The position numbers and the translations under genes are program-made. This document shows, piece by piece, positions 15,846-26,852 of a stretch of 64,000 nucleotides of DNA (the first letter of the stretch is position 1; each line of letters begins with the position of its first letter). The notes under the pieces were generated by a model, which saw only the letters and a program-made list of their open reading frames with translations, searched no databases and was not told where the DNA came from. The stretch spans positions 3,364,001-3,428,000 of the forward strand of contig NZ_CP039852.1 of the NCBI RefSeq assembly GCF_006228385.1, written 5' to 3'. This stretch comes from Salinimonas iocasae. GTDB taxonomy: Bacteria > Pseudomonadota > Gammaproteobacteria > Enterobacterales > Alteromonadaceae.

Positions 15846-18662
15846 GTGCCTGAGAACGCGCTCTATTCAGTTAAAAACCACTGGCAGGCTTTTGTCACCC
15901 AATTAGAAGGTGTTTTAAAGCCTGAGCAGCTTATTCGCGATTTAAGTCGTCGCACCGCTTACAGTACGGATGCCAGCTTTTACCACCTCACGCCCCGGCT
16001 AGTGCTGAAACTCGACGACACAACGCAGGTTCAGCGCGTGCTAAAACTCGCCTGTCGCTGGCTGGTGCCGGTGACTTTTCGCGCCGCCGGTACCAGTTTG
16101 TCAGGACAGGCAATCAGCGATTCTGTGTTAATTCTGTTATCTGAGCAGTGGAGACAGACTGACGTACTGGACGAAGGCGCGCGCATCCGGCTTCAGCCCG
16201 GTGTTATTGGCGCTTTTGCAAACCAGATACTGGCGCCCTATAAACGTAAGATAGGGCCGGACCCAGCCTCCATCGCAACCTGTAAAATCGGCGGCATCGC
16301 TGCGAACAATGCATCAGGCATGTGTTGTGGCGTTAAACACAACAGTTACCACACGATGGAACACATGACGTTCGTGCTGTCTGACGGCACCCGGGTCGAC
16401 ACGGCAGATGCCCGGTCAGTGAAACAGTTTTATCGAAAGCATGACGGGCTGGTAAGCGCCATCAGGCGGCTACGGGCTGATGTGTGTGCTGACGAGGTAT
16501 TAACGGAGCGCATACGGCACCAGTATCGGTTTAAAAACACGCTGGGATATGGCCTGAATGCCTTACTCGATTTCGAGGAACCGGTAGATATTATTACCCA
16601 TTTGATGATTGGCTCTGAGGGGACTCTGGGGTTTATCGGTGATATCACTTACCGCACTATAAAACTGCCTGCTTTTAAAGCGACGGGCCTGTACCTGTTT
16701 GACACAGCCAGGCAAGCCTGCGATGCCATTGAAGCACTGTCAGACGCAGGGGCCGATGCGGTTGAGTTAATGGACGCCCGGGCGCTGCGCTCAGTAGCCG
16801 ATTTACTGGCCCCCTTCTCCACCCGGCCGGTATCCTCAGACAATGTCGCGCTGCTTATCGAGCTAACCGCTGATAATCAGCAGACGCTGGATAGCGCACA
16901 GGAATCGGTCACATCCTTTTTTGAAACTGAAAAAACAATTCACGCCCTGCAACCTTTTACCCGCGATATATCTGCAATCACCACACTATGGAATATCCGC
17001 AAAGGCTTATTCCCTGCCGTCGGGGCAGTCAGAGAAAGCGGTACGACGGTTATCATAGAAGATGTGGCTTTTGATCAACATAAGCTGGCTGACGGCATTC
17101 AGTTGTTGCAACAATTGTTTGAAAAATACCGCTACGACGAGGCCATCATTTTCGGGCATGCGCTGGATGGCAATGTGCATTTTGTTTTTACACAGCGGTT
17201 TGACAGCACTAAAGAAAAAAACCGTTATCGTGATTTTATGGAGGATGTCAGTAAGCTAGTCACTGACAAGCTTCATGGCACATTAAAAGCGGAGCATGGT
17301 ACCGGTCGCAATATGGCACCATTTATTCGGCAGCAGTGGGGTGGACGTGCGCTGGATGTAATGAAACGCCTTAAACATATTCTGGACCCGGCGGCCATTC
17401 TTAACCCCGGTGTCATTATCAACGATGATCCGGATGCGCACCTGAAAAACCTTAAGCAGTTACCGTCGGTCGACGAAGAAATAGACAGCTGTATAGAATG
17501 TGGATTTTGTGAACCGCAGTGTCCGTCTGCATCACTCACATTATCACCGCGACAACGTATCGCGCTGATGCGACGGGCAACGCAGTTGCCGGCCGCAGAA
17601 CAGGCTGAAATAAGAAAGGATTTTGTCTACGCCGGAGATAAAACCTGTGCGGCTACGGGTCTGTGTGCCACAGCCTGTCCGGTAGGTATTAACACGGGCA
17701 CCTGGATAAAAAAGCGCAGGCATGCCGAGTCACCCGACAGCCTTCATTTTATGGCTGAGCATTTGAAACTGTCGCACTCGCTGGCTCGCGGCACACTCAA
17801 TCTTGCAACGGGCGTTGCTGCTGTCACCTCGAAAAAGACGCTGCAAGCCGCTACCCGCTCGGCTCACCGCCTGAGCCAACGTATTCCTGTTTTCGCCCAA
17901 ACCACGCCAGCGGCCGCAACCACCGAGTACTTCGCCGGTCAGCGCTTTACAGACAAAGTTGTGTTTATCCCTGCGTGCCCCAACCGTGTTTTCGGCAGCG
18001 AAGACAAACAACAGAGTCTGACAAAAACGGTTGTTGAGCTTCTTAATAAAGCCAGCATCGAGGTGCGATATCCCGATGCACTGACGTCTTTATGCTGTGG
18101 TCAGCCCTTTGAAAGCCACGGCAATATGCAGGCTGCGCAACAGTACCGGGAGGCCTTTGCTGCGGCGCTTCAAAAAGCCAGTGAAAATGGCCGCTATCCC
18201 ATTATTACCGACAACAGTGCCTGTGCGCTGAGCAGCTTATCAGCGCAGGGAATAAAAGTGACAGAGCTGGCGCAATTTCTGAATGAGATTGTAGCTGCCC
18301 GACTGCATATTACGCCGGTCACGGAACCCATTGCGTTACATCTCACGTGCAGCAGTCAGCACCTCGATGGAGCTAATGGGCTTCGTTCACTAGCTGAAAA
18401 ATTATGTACCAACATTTTTGTTCCCAGCCATATTACCTGTTGCGGGTTTGCCGGCGATAAGGGTTTCACCACACCGGAGTTAAATCAGGCTGCACTGTCT
18501 CCCCTTCGCGAACAGCTTCCAGCTGAATGTAACAGGGGTATCAGCAACAGCCGAACCTGTGAAATTGGTTTGTCGCAGTCCGGCGGTATTCCGTATCAGC
18601 ACATTGCTTACCTGATGAACGAGGTAAGTGAGTCTTTACCTACTAAGGAATGTGGACGATGA
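15846..18662 (+). CDS. FAD/FeS D-lactate dehydrogenase (Dld-II type)
   Basis: 938 residues. The N-terminal half is a PCMH-type FAD domain plus FAD-oxidase C domain (AAGTSLSGQ, GPDPASIATCKIGG, GSEGTLGF, GHALDGNVHFVF). The C-terminal half has two 4Fe-4S motifs (CIECGFCEPQCPS and CAATGLCATACPVG) and cysteine-rich CCG blocks (LCCGQPF, TCCGFAGDKGF). The domain order equals Shewanella Dld-II, a membrane-associated D-lactate dehydrogenase feeding quinones. GTG start, weak ribosome site. Placed after murQ, it can oxidise the D-lactate that MurQ produces. D-2-hydroxyglutarate is an alternative substrate. Confidence 0.85.
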   Translation: MPENALYSVKNHWQAFVTQLEGVLKPEQLIRDLSRRTAYSTDASFYHLTPRLVLKLDDTTQVQRVLKLACRWLVPVTFRAAGTSLSGQAISDSVLILLSEQWRQTDVLDEGARIRLQPGVIGAFANQILAPYKRKIGPDPASIATCKIGGIAANNASGMCCGVKHNSYHTMEHMTFVLSDGTRVDTADARSVKQFYRKHDGLVSAIRRLRADVCADEVLTERIRHQYRFKNTLGYGLNALLDFEEPVDIITHLMIGSEGTLGFIGDITYRTIKLPAFKATGLYLFDTARQACDAIEALSDAGADAVELMDARALRSVADLLAPFSTRPVSSDNVALLIELTADNQQTLDSAQESVTSFFETEKTIHALQPFTRDISAITTLWNIRKGLFPAVGAVRESGTTVIIEDVAFDQHKLADGIQLLQQLFEKYRYDEAIIFGHALDGNVHFVFTQRFDSTKEKNRYRDFMEDVSKLVTDKLHGTLKAEHGTGRNMAPFIRQQWGGRALDVMKRLKHILDPAAILNPGVIINDDPDAHLKNLKQLPSVDEEIDSCIECGFCEPQCPSASLTLSPRQRIALMRRATQLPAAEQAEIRKDFVYAGDKTCAATGLCATACPVGINTGTWIKKRRHAESPDSLHFMAEHLKLSHSLARGTLNLATGVAAVTSKKTLQAATRSAHRLSQRIPVFAQTTPAAATTEYFAGQRFTDKVVFIPACPNRVFGSEDKQQSLTKTVVELLNKASIEVRYPDALTSLCCGQPFESHGNMQAAQQYREAFAAALQKASENGRYPIITDNSACALSSLSAQGIKVTELAQFLNEIVAARLHITPVTEPIALHLTCSSQHLDGANGLRSLAEKLCTNIFVPSHITCCGFAGDKGFTTPELNQAALSPLREQLPAECNRGISNSRTCEIGLSQSGGIPYQHIAYLMNEVSESLPTKECGR

Positions 18663-19996
18663 AAGCATATATGGATGTGGTTTATAAACAGTTTGATGCG
18701 CTGCACTGGCGCTCATTACACCAGCCGCATCTGACACTGGCTGATATCCAGCCAATCTTGCGTACCTTATCCACTTACACGGCTATTGATGTTTCTCTGG
18801 TAGGGCATTCTTATAACGGCAAGCCAATTCATCAAATACGCATAGGTCATGGGGACAAGCGAGTGATGGGCTGGACGCAAATGCATGGTGACGAACCAAC
18901 GGCTACCGCCGCCATTTTAGATTGGTTTAAGATATTGGTTAGCGCGCCCGCGCTGGTTGCACCGACTGCGTTTTTTTCACAGTGCAGACTGTGCTTTATT
19001 GTCATGCTTAACCCTGACGGCGCGCAGAGAAAAACACGTCGTAATGCACAGTCTATTGATATTAACCGTGATGCCCGCGTGTTACAAAGCCCTGAAGGCG
19101 TGCTTTTGATGCAGCAGGTGAAACGCTTCTCTCCACACATTGCGTTTAACCTGCATGACCAGAACCCTTATTATCTGGCAGGGGTTAAAGATAAGCACAA
19201 ACGACCGTCTACGATGGCTTTTTTTGCCCCGCCTTTTGATGCACAGCACACTGATGATCATAACCGTCAGCGCGCCAAGCAACTAATAGCCAGTATGCAT
19301 CACATGCTTGGCGACTACTTTGACGTAGCCATTGCCCGCTATGTTGATGGATATTCGGCACGATGTTTTGGCGACACCATCGCAGGTATGTGCAGTACGA
19401 TTTTGATAGAAAGCGGCGCGCATCCTGACGACCCGTGCCGGCATACTGCCAGAAAAATGAATGTTATGGCGCTTCATTATGCCGTGCTCGCCTTCGTTCT
19501 GGATGAAAGCCTGGCTTCTGAGAAAGATTATTACGCTATTCCGGAAAACGTAGAAGACGGCATGTGCGACCTGTTGTTAAGACATGTGCAGATGGGTCAG
19601 CCGGAGCAGCCGTACTTTGCCGACATTAGCATCAATGTATTGCAGGATGGTGCACGGGTTACCGATATTGGTGACTTGGCGTCCCATGCCGGGTTTACTG
19701 AAAAGGCCTGCGACAACTGGCGACTGTTGCCCGACAAACCATACCAGGTGACAGCACCTCTTACTCTAACGCAATCGCACTATCGCACGCTTTTACTACA
19801 AGGTTTCAACAGGTTTATTGATAGTGAACACAAACTTACTATTGAAACCTCATTACCGGTTGTGGTCAGTACCTCGGCTGCTAACGACATTCACGGCCCG
19901 GCTTTAGGGGCACGCCCGGCTATCCTGTTAACAAAGCATCAGGCACCGGGACTGGCGGTCATCGACGGTACCTTCATTGAGCTTGAGCCTGATTAA
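18659..19996 (+). CDS. M14 zinc carboxypeptidase family protein
   Basis: 445 residues. The Zn ligands are in QMHGDEPTATAA (HxxE) and FNLHDQNP (His), with LNPDGAQRKTRRN and DINRDAR substrate-binding arginine/asparagine motifs and the catalytic Glu in LIESGAHP. No signal peptide, so cytoplasmic. The ATG at 18659 overlaps the TGA of the upstream dehydrogenase (ATGA) with AAGGA ahead, so the pair is translationally coupled. In this setting it may trim muropeptide-derived peptides, as MpaA-type M14 enzymes cut gamma-D-Glu-Dap, but substrate is not shown by sequence. Confidence 0.85.
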   Translation: MKAYMDVVYKQFDALHWRSLHQPHLTLADIQPILRTLSTYTAIDVSLVGHSYNGKPIHQIRIGHGDKRVMGWTQMHGDEPTATAAILDWFKILVSAPALVAPTAFFSQCRLCFIVMLNPDGAQRKTRRNAQSIDINRDARVLQSPEGVLLMQQVKRFSPHIAFNLHDQNPYYLAGVKDKHKRPSTMAFFAPPFDAQHTDDHNRQRAKQLIASMHHMLGDYFDVAIARYVDGYSARCFGDTIAGMCSTILIESGAHPDDPCRHTARKMNVMALHYAVLAFVLDESLASEKDYYAIPENVEDGMCDLLLRHVQMGQPEQPYFADISINVLQDGARVTDIGDLASHAGFTEKACDNWRLLPDKPYQVTAPLTLTQSHYRTLLLQGFNRFIDSEHKLTIETSLPVVVSTSAANDIHGPALGARPAILLTKHQAPGLAVIDGTFIELEPD

Positions 19997-21830
19997 CCGG
20001 CGTCGATGTCAGCGTTACCGGCGAGCGGCCTGTCGGCGTCTGAAGCCCGAGCAGCGTTTTGGCCAGTGTAGTGAAAACGGCGCCTCTGGCTTCGCCGGAG
20101 TTTGTGACCTCAACGTTGTAGCCAAATGTTGCCAACTGCACATCACTGACAGATGAAAAGTCGGCGGCGTTATAGGGCGCCCGCATACTGACAAATACAT
20201 TCGTTGCTCCTGCTTTACCGGACTTTTCCATCAGCTTTTGAAAAAATGCGTGACGCTCTGTCAGTCGGCTACGTTGTTTTATCAGTGCCTGCGGATCTAA
20301 CCCTCCCATTTCAGCCACCGTGTGGGCAGGGGTGATGTCGCCGACTATAAGCACATCATCGCTATTCCATTGCTGCCATGGCGACTTATCAGGCAGTTTA
20401 ACGAGTGGTCGACATGCTACAGTGATCTGGCTTTCCAGCATTTTTATCGCGTTGACGATAGCGTTACAACGCGCTGCATCGGGCATAACGATTCGCCAGC
20501 GACCCTTCTGATTCAGTGGTAAAGCCTGTTTCCCGCCGATAAGTGTAAGCGCCGCATCGGCAAGGCGTTGTTCAGTGCGCGCCGCGTCGTTATCCGGTAG
20601 CTGTTGAACGGCTGCCTGCAACCTGTTTTTAAGCGGTTGCCGAGTGAATTGCCCTACATTAAATCGTGACTTGGTCGCGGCAACCCGCTGCGCTGACGCA
20701 GTAAGTTGTTCTTTATCCAGCTGACCCGCTTCAAGCTGTTTTAGCAGATAACGGCGTAGTCCGTGAAACGCTTCTATATCTTTGTCATTGCGTATCGCAA
20801 AAGGCATCAGTGCGATATCCGCCCCCGCATTGAACGTTTTAATCAGTGCATCCCGGGGTGAAAAGTAATGGGCGATTCCTGCCATATCCATGGCATCGGT
20901 AACAATCAGACCATCAAACCCTAATTCGTCACGTAGTACGCCGGTAAGAATGGGCTTTGATAACGTCGCTGGTACCACCCGCATTTGTCCATTGCGGGTT
21001 TTCACCTTACTGCCGTCCAGTTGCGGATACTGAATATGCGCTGTCATCACCATTGCCGGTGGCTGGTTTTCTATGATGGTTTTAAACGGTAAGAGATCGA
21101 CAGCATTGACACGCTGACGGCTGTGCGTAACTTCAGGCAGGCCGGTATGACTGTCTACATGTGTATCCCCGTGCCCGGGGAAGTGTTTGATAGCACTGAG
21201 GATGTTGTGCTGCTCAAACGCGCTGACCGTAACTTGCCCGAGGCGGGCTACCTGCTCAGCTGATTCACCGTAACTGCGCACATTAATGACAGGGTTCTGC
21301 GGATTCACGTTTACATCAACAGACGGCGCGAAATTGACGTTAAAGCCTAATAGTTTCATTGATGAGGCTAATTTTTCCGCCACCGCCTGTGCATATTGCG
21401 CGTCGTCATCGCCGCTTGCCCCAATGGCCATATTTCCGACAAAGCGCGTCGCAATGCTATCGGGGATGCGGGCAACCCGGCCGCCTTCCTGGTCGATGGC
21501 AATAAACAATGGTGGCAAATCGTGTTCAGCCATCAGGCTTTGCAACTGATAATTCAGTGCAACCAGTTGCTCTGTGCTTTGGATGTTTTCTGAAAATAAA
21601 ATGACCCCGCCAATGCGCCCCTCGGTCAGCAGCGACTTCAGTGCTGATGGCAATGTGGTCATGGGTGTACGGCACGATGCAGATGGCGTGTTATCTTCGC
21701 AGAAGTAGCGAAAATCCAGCATTAGCTTTTGTCCCAGCATCGTCGATGGGTCATCACGGTCTGCCGCAGTTGCCTGGCTGGAAAAAACGAAGAAGAGAAA
21801 AAAAATGCAAATCAGTGCAGCGTTATACAT
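19974..21830 (-). CDS. nagZ: Secreted beta-N-acetylglucosaminidase, GH3 (NagZ-like, two-domain)
   Basis: 618 residues with a signal peptide (cleavage near ATA-A). The TIM-barrel domain carries IDQEGGRVAR, the NagZ signature KHFPGHGDTHVDSHTGLP with the catalytic His/Asp dyad, and the nucleophile in VTDAMDMAGI. A further 250-residue C-terminal domain is present, as in the exported Bacillus NagZ and unlike the short cytoplasmic NagZ of enterobacteria. It removes GlcNAc from glycan or muropeptides. It is convergent with the M14 gene, overlapping it by 23 bases, and divergent from the NhaC-family gene. Confidence 0.93.
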   Translation of the reverse strand: MYNAALICIFFLFFVFSSQATAADRDDPSTMLGQKLMLDFRYFCEDNTPSASCRTPMTTLPSALKSLLTEGRIGGVILFSENIQSTEQLVALNYQLQSLMAEHDLPPLFIAIDQEGGRVARIPDSIATRFVGNMAIGASGDDDAQYAQAVAEKLASSMKLLGFNVNFAPSVDVNVNPQNPVINVRSYGESAEQVARLGQVTVSAFEQHNILSAIKHFPGHGDTHVDSHTGLPEVTHSRQRVNAVDLLPFKTIIENQPPAMVMTAHIQYPQLDGSKVKTRNGQMRVVPATLSKPILTGVLRDELGFDGLIVTDAMDMAGIAHYFSPRDALIKTFNAGADIALMPFAIRNDKDIEAFHGLRRYLLKQLEAGQLDKEQLTASAQRVAATKSRFNVGQFTRQPLKNRLQAAVQQLPDNDAARTEQRLADAALTLIGGKQALPLNQKGRWRIVMPDAARCNAIVNAIKMLESQITVACRPLVKLPDKSPWQQWNSDDVLIVGDITPAHTVAEMGGLDPQALIKQRSRLTERHAFFQKLMEKSGKAGATNVFVSMRAPYNAADFSSVSDVQLATFGYNVEVTNSGEARGAVFTTLAKTLLGLQTPTGRSPVTLTSTPVNQAQAQ

Positions 21831-22039
21831 AAGAACCTGTTGAATGGCGGCAATGTTTCGAATAGTACTTCACCCCCTGTTTAAATTAAATGGTTGCCGG
21901 TTAAGGCATCGCATCAAATGCGTTCAGCAGGTATCATGGGATTAAGCATATAAGAACGCGGGCTGAAGACGGACTATACCCAGAGGCTTTCATCTTAGAC
22001 CGGCGCAACAGAGAATCATAAGAATACAGGATTAATTAC

Positions 22040-23416
22040 ATGGACTGGCTGTCTATTGTCCCCCCCCTTGTGGCCATTGTGGTCGTTTTCTGGAAAAAAG
22101 AAGTCATTATGGCACTGCTTCTGGCTGTGCTGACGGCGGAGGCACTCATTCTGCTGCAATCGGCGGGCGAAAGTGTGCTGTTGTCGCCCATCACGTCGGT
22201 AGAACGAGTTATAGAGGTTGCAGCCAGTCCTGGCAATACACGGATATTGCTGTTTTCAGTGTTGGTCGGGGCATTACTGGCATATATCAGGGACTCAGGA
22301 GGCGTGGCTGCCATGGTGAACTGGCTAACCGGCAAAGGCGTTGCCAAAAGTCGGCGTCAGGTCGGCGGACTTACGATGGCCACAGGTATTGCTGTATTCA
22401 TAGAGTCGAATCTGAGTGTGCTGACATCAGGTATTTTCGCCCGCGGCCTGTTCGATAAATTTAAAATAAGTCGTGCCCGTCTGGCTTACATTATCGACAG
22501 TACCAGTGCGCCGGTATGTATATTGATTCTGTTGAATGGCTGGGGAGCCTTTGTACTGGGGATGCTGGAAACCTACGAGTTGCCCGTTTCTGCCGTCAGC
22601 GTGCTGTGGGGTACCGTGCCACTTAACTTCTACGCCCTGTTTACCCTGCTTATCGTGATTTATACCATTGTGACCGATAAGGTCCATGGACCAATGGCAG
22701 CCGAAGAACAAAAGCAGCATTTGCAGGAAACGCAGCTGGAAAGCGAGCCCGCTACCAAAGCACGGTTTATGACCATTCCTCTGGCGGTAATGGTATTCAG
22801 CATGGTGGGTTTCATGTTCTGGACCGGCGATGGTGTGCTGGCAGAGGGTAGTGGCAGTAAATCGGTATTGTATGCCACCGTGCTGGCTACAGCCGTCGCA
22901 TACTTGTTGCTATTGGGTCACAAACGGTTTACCCATCATGAGGCGGTGAAGGTCGGCTTTAAAGGAATGGGTGAGCTGCTACCGCTGGTTACGATTGTTC
23001 TGTTATCGCTGACACTGGGAAGCAGCCTCAAAGTGCTGGGCACCGGCGTCTTCGTGTCGGGCATAGTCGGTGAGTACCTACCACTGGTGCTCATCGTCCC
23101 GATGTTGTTCCTGGCTGGCGCTATCATGAGTTTCACCACAGGCACTTCCTGGGGCACGTTTGCTATTTTGATTCCTATCGGTGTACCACTTATCCAGACT
23201 CTGGGTTTGCCCCCATCGCTGGTAATAGCGGCGATTCTGGGTGGTGGTATTTTCGGCGACCACTGTTCACCGATCTCAGACACCTCCGCGGTATCTTCTA
23301 TTGCAGCAGGCTGCGATTTACTGACCCATGTCAGGACTCAGTTACCTTATGCGCTGCTTGCCGGAGGCATGACACTGATAGCTTACTTTCTTGCCAGTGT
23401 CATGATGATCGGCTGA
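22040..23416 (+). CDS. NhaC-family Na+ antiporter
   Basis: 458 residues with about 11-12 membrane helices. Family features: FIESNLSVLTSG, IDSTSAPVCILILLNGWGAF, FTTGTSWGTFAILIPIG and GDHCSPISDTS near the C-terminus. NhaC-family carriers include Na+/H+ antiporters and the malate/Na+-lactate antiporter MleN, so lactate or another cell-wall product is a possible substrate in this neighbourhood; that is inference. AGGATTAATTAC precedes the ATG. It starts 209 bases from divergent nagZ and its stop is three bases from the convergent VOC gene. Confidence 0.85.
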   Translation: MDWLSIVPPLVAIVVVFWKKEVIMALLLAVLTAEALILLQSAGESVLLSPITSVERVIEVAASPGNTRILLFSVLVGALLAYIRDSGGVAAMVNWLTGKGVAKSRRQVGGLTMATGIAVFIESNLSVLTSGIFARGLFDKFKISRARLAYIIDSTSAPVCILILLNGWGAFVLGMLETYELPVSAVSVLWGTVPLNFYALFTLLIVIYTIVTDKVHGPMAAEEQKQHLQETQLESEPATKARFMTIPLAVMVFSMVGFMFWTGDGVLAEGSGSKSVLYATVLATAVAYLLLLGHKRFTHHEAVKVGFKGMGELLPLVTIVLLSLTLGSSLKVLGTGVFVSGIVGEYLPLVLIVPMLFLAGAIMSFTTGTSWGTFAILIPIGVPLIQTLGLPPSLVIAAILGGGIFGDHCSPISDTSAVSSIAAGCDLLTHVRTQLPYALLAGGMTLIAYFLASVMMIG

Positions 23417-23418
23417 GA

Positions 23419-23835
23419 TCAGGTAGCAAAAAGCTGGTCGGGAGAGGCGAACGCCTTAAACTCCAGCGCATTGCCTGCCGGGTCTTTAAAGAACATAGTG
23501 GCTTGTTCACCCGGCTGGCCCTTAAAGCGAACATAGGGCGAGATAATAAAGTCTATTTGCGCGGCTTCCAGGCGGCTTGCCAGTGACTGCCATTGCGGCA
23601 TGGTCAGCACCACACCAAAGTGGGGCACGGGCACAGCGTGATCATCAACAGCATTCTCGCCTGCCAGACCAGGCATAGATTCAACTTCATGTGTAACCAA
23701 CTGGTGTCCGAAGAAGTTCCAGTCTATCCATTGTGTGTCACTACGCCCCTGCTCACATCCTAGAGTATGGCCATAAAATGTGCGGGCTTTGTTCAGGTCG
23801 TCCACCGGAATTGCCAGATGAAACGGTTGTGGCAT
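23419..23835 (-). CDS. VOC (glyoxalase-like) family protein
   Basis: 138 residues: HLAIPVDDLNKARTFYGHTLGCEQGRS at the start (metal-ligand His), a second half beginning HFGVVLTMPQW, and the terminal FFKDPAGNALEFKAF motif with the ligand Glu. This is the dioxygenase/glyoxalase-like subgroup that includes uncharacterised YcbJ-like proteins. It follows the aldehyde dehydrogenase by nine bases and is surely in the same message; a role in handling reactive carbonyls is a guess from that pairing. Confidence 0.85.
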   Translation of the reverse strand: MPQPFHLAIPVDDLNKARTFYGHTLGCEQGRSDTQWIDWNFFGHQLVTHEVESMPGLAGENAVDDHAVPVPHFGVVLTMPQWQSLASRLEAAQIDFIISPYVRFKGQPGEQATMFFKDPAGNALEFKAFASPDQLFAT

Positions 23836-23844
23836 TATCTTCTC

Positions 23845-25260
23845 CTATAACAACTTTTTTAACGCGGCCAGTTTCAAGCTGGAAAATGGCGCATATCTTA
23901 CTTTTACATCCATCCAGAATTTACGTGACATCACCGCTTTTAAGTGGCTTAGCTCATCAAAGCCAGCTTTGCCATGATAGCGTCCCATTCCACTGGTACC
24001 CACACCACCAAAGGGTAGTTCAGGGTTTGTCATAAACATAATCGTATCATTAACACATACGCTACCTGCACTGACCTGCCGGACGATACGCTGCTCAACG
24101 GTTTTGCTGGAAGTAAAAAGATACAAAGCCAGTGGTTTGGGTTGTGCTTTGATGACAGGAAGCATGTCAGATAACTGTGTGGTGGCAATAATAGGCAGGA
24201 TGGGCCCGAAAATTTCTTCACGCATAACCAATGCATCGATAGGCGGGTTCTCAATAAGTGTGGGCGCCATGGTACAGTTTTCATGGTCGACCTGTCCCCC
24301 GCTAATCACATTCATCCCTTCCAGATAGCTTTCCAGTCGCTGTAGATGGCGCGCATTGATTATCTTACCGTAGTCTTCACTGTTTGCTGGCGACTTACCA
24401 TATTGCTCGCGGATCTCAGCCTTGATGGCTTTGATTAGCGCATCTTTCACACACGCTTCTACCACGACATAATCCGGTGCAACACAGGTTTGCCCGCAGT
24501 TCATCCACTTTCCCCAAACAATCCGGCGCGCGGTTACAGCTATATCTGCTGATCGTTCGACCAGACAAGGACTTTTGCCGCCAAGCTCCAGAGTGACTGA
24601 ACTAAGATGTTGCGATGCTGCCTGCATCACTATTTTACCGACGGTTTCCCCGCCGGTGTAAAAGATATGATCCCAGGGAAGCGCCAGCAGATCAGTGGTG
24701 ATCGCCTTACCGCCCTCGATCACAGCGATCGCGCTATTGTCAAGATACCTGGGGATAAGTTTTTGGATAAGGGCTGAGGTCGCCGGTGCCAGCTCCGATG
24801 GTTTAAGCAATACACAGTTACCTGCGGCAATAGCTGCAATACAGGGAGCCAGTACCAGTTGCAGGGGGTAATTCCATGCGCCAATCACCAGAACCGCACC
24901 TAAAGGCTCTGCAATAATGTAGCTCTTGCCCGGTTGGGCGGCCATTGGTGTCGAAACTTTTCTAGGCTTAGCCCATCGTTTCAAATGCTTTACTGTATGC
25001 TCAATATCATTTAATAAAAAGCCGATTTCTGATACCCAGCTTTCTGTCTTACACTTACCTAAATCCTTGTATAGCGCGTCCTGTAAAGCGTCGGACTCAT
25101 TTTCAAGTAATCGTTTAAGTGCATCCAGCTGACTTTTTCGCCAGCTCAGGTCAAAGGTTTTTCCGGTATCGAAACTGGTTTTAAGCTGTTCGTATACGGC
25201 TACGCTTTGCGCGGCGTTTTCCTGAAGATACTCACCGGATGAATTAGAAGAGTCGGACAT
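23845..25260 (-). CDS. Aldehyde dehydrogenase, class 3 / coniferyl-aldehyde type
   Basis: 471 residues. NAD(P) site and active site are clear: GAWNYPLQLVLAPCIAAIAAGN, the glutamate in TLELGGKSP and the nucleophile in MNCGQTCVAPDY; the tail LPFGGVGTSGMGRYHGKAGF is typical of ALDH3. Oxidises medium-chain or aromatic aldehydes to acids. The C-terminal hydrophobic helix may hold it at the membrane. First gene of a two-gene unit with the VOC protein. Confidence 0.9.
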   Translation of the reverse strand: MSDSSNSSGEYLQENAAQSVAVYEQLKTSFDTGKTFDLSWRKSQLDALKRLLENESDALQDALYKDLGKCKTESWVSEIGFLLNDIEHTVKHLKRWAKPRKVSTPMAAQPGKSYIIAEPLGAVLVIGAWNYPLQLVLAPCIAAIAAGNCVLLKPSELAPATSALIQKLIPRYLDNSAIAVIEGGKAITTDLLALPWDHIFYTGGETVGKIVMQAASQHLSSVTLELGGKSPCLVERSADIAVTARRIVWGKWMNCGQTCVAPDYVVVEACVKDALIKAIKAEIREQYGKSPANSEDYGKIINARHLQRLESYLEGMNVISGGQVDHENCTMAPTLIENPPIDALVMREEIFGPILPIIATTQLSDMLPVIKAQPKPLALYLFTSSKTVEQRIVRQVSAGSVCVNDTIMFMTNPELPFGGVGTSGMGRYHGKAGFDELSHLKAVMSRKFWMDVKVRYAPFSSLKLAALKKLL

Positions 25261-25347
25261 TCACGTATCACTGCTGATTGAGATTTATGCAGTATACCAG
25301 AGCATCGTGGACTTAAAAGCTGAAGCGAATTGGGAGGGATTTTAAAG

Positions 25348-25371
25348 CACAGCCTGCTTGCACAGGCTGTG
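25348..25371 (-). terminator. Probable purA terminator
   Basis: Nine-base perfect stem CACAGCCTG / CAGGCTGTG with a six-base loop, 25 bases beyond the purA stop. On the minus strand it is followed by CTTTAAAATCC, a weak U tract. Confidence 0.55.
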
Positions 25372-25395
25372 GATAACTTTATGGATAAAGTGTGA

Positions 25396-26727
<1,332 letters not shown>

Positions 26728-26852
26728 CTACCAGAGATCAACCACTGTGATCATCTGTTTTTATGCGCAATTTATGCACAAACTGTTATGTGTTGCCGTG
26801 CAATAGCTTTGAGCAATTACAATGCTATTAATCATTCACAAAACCTGATGTA

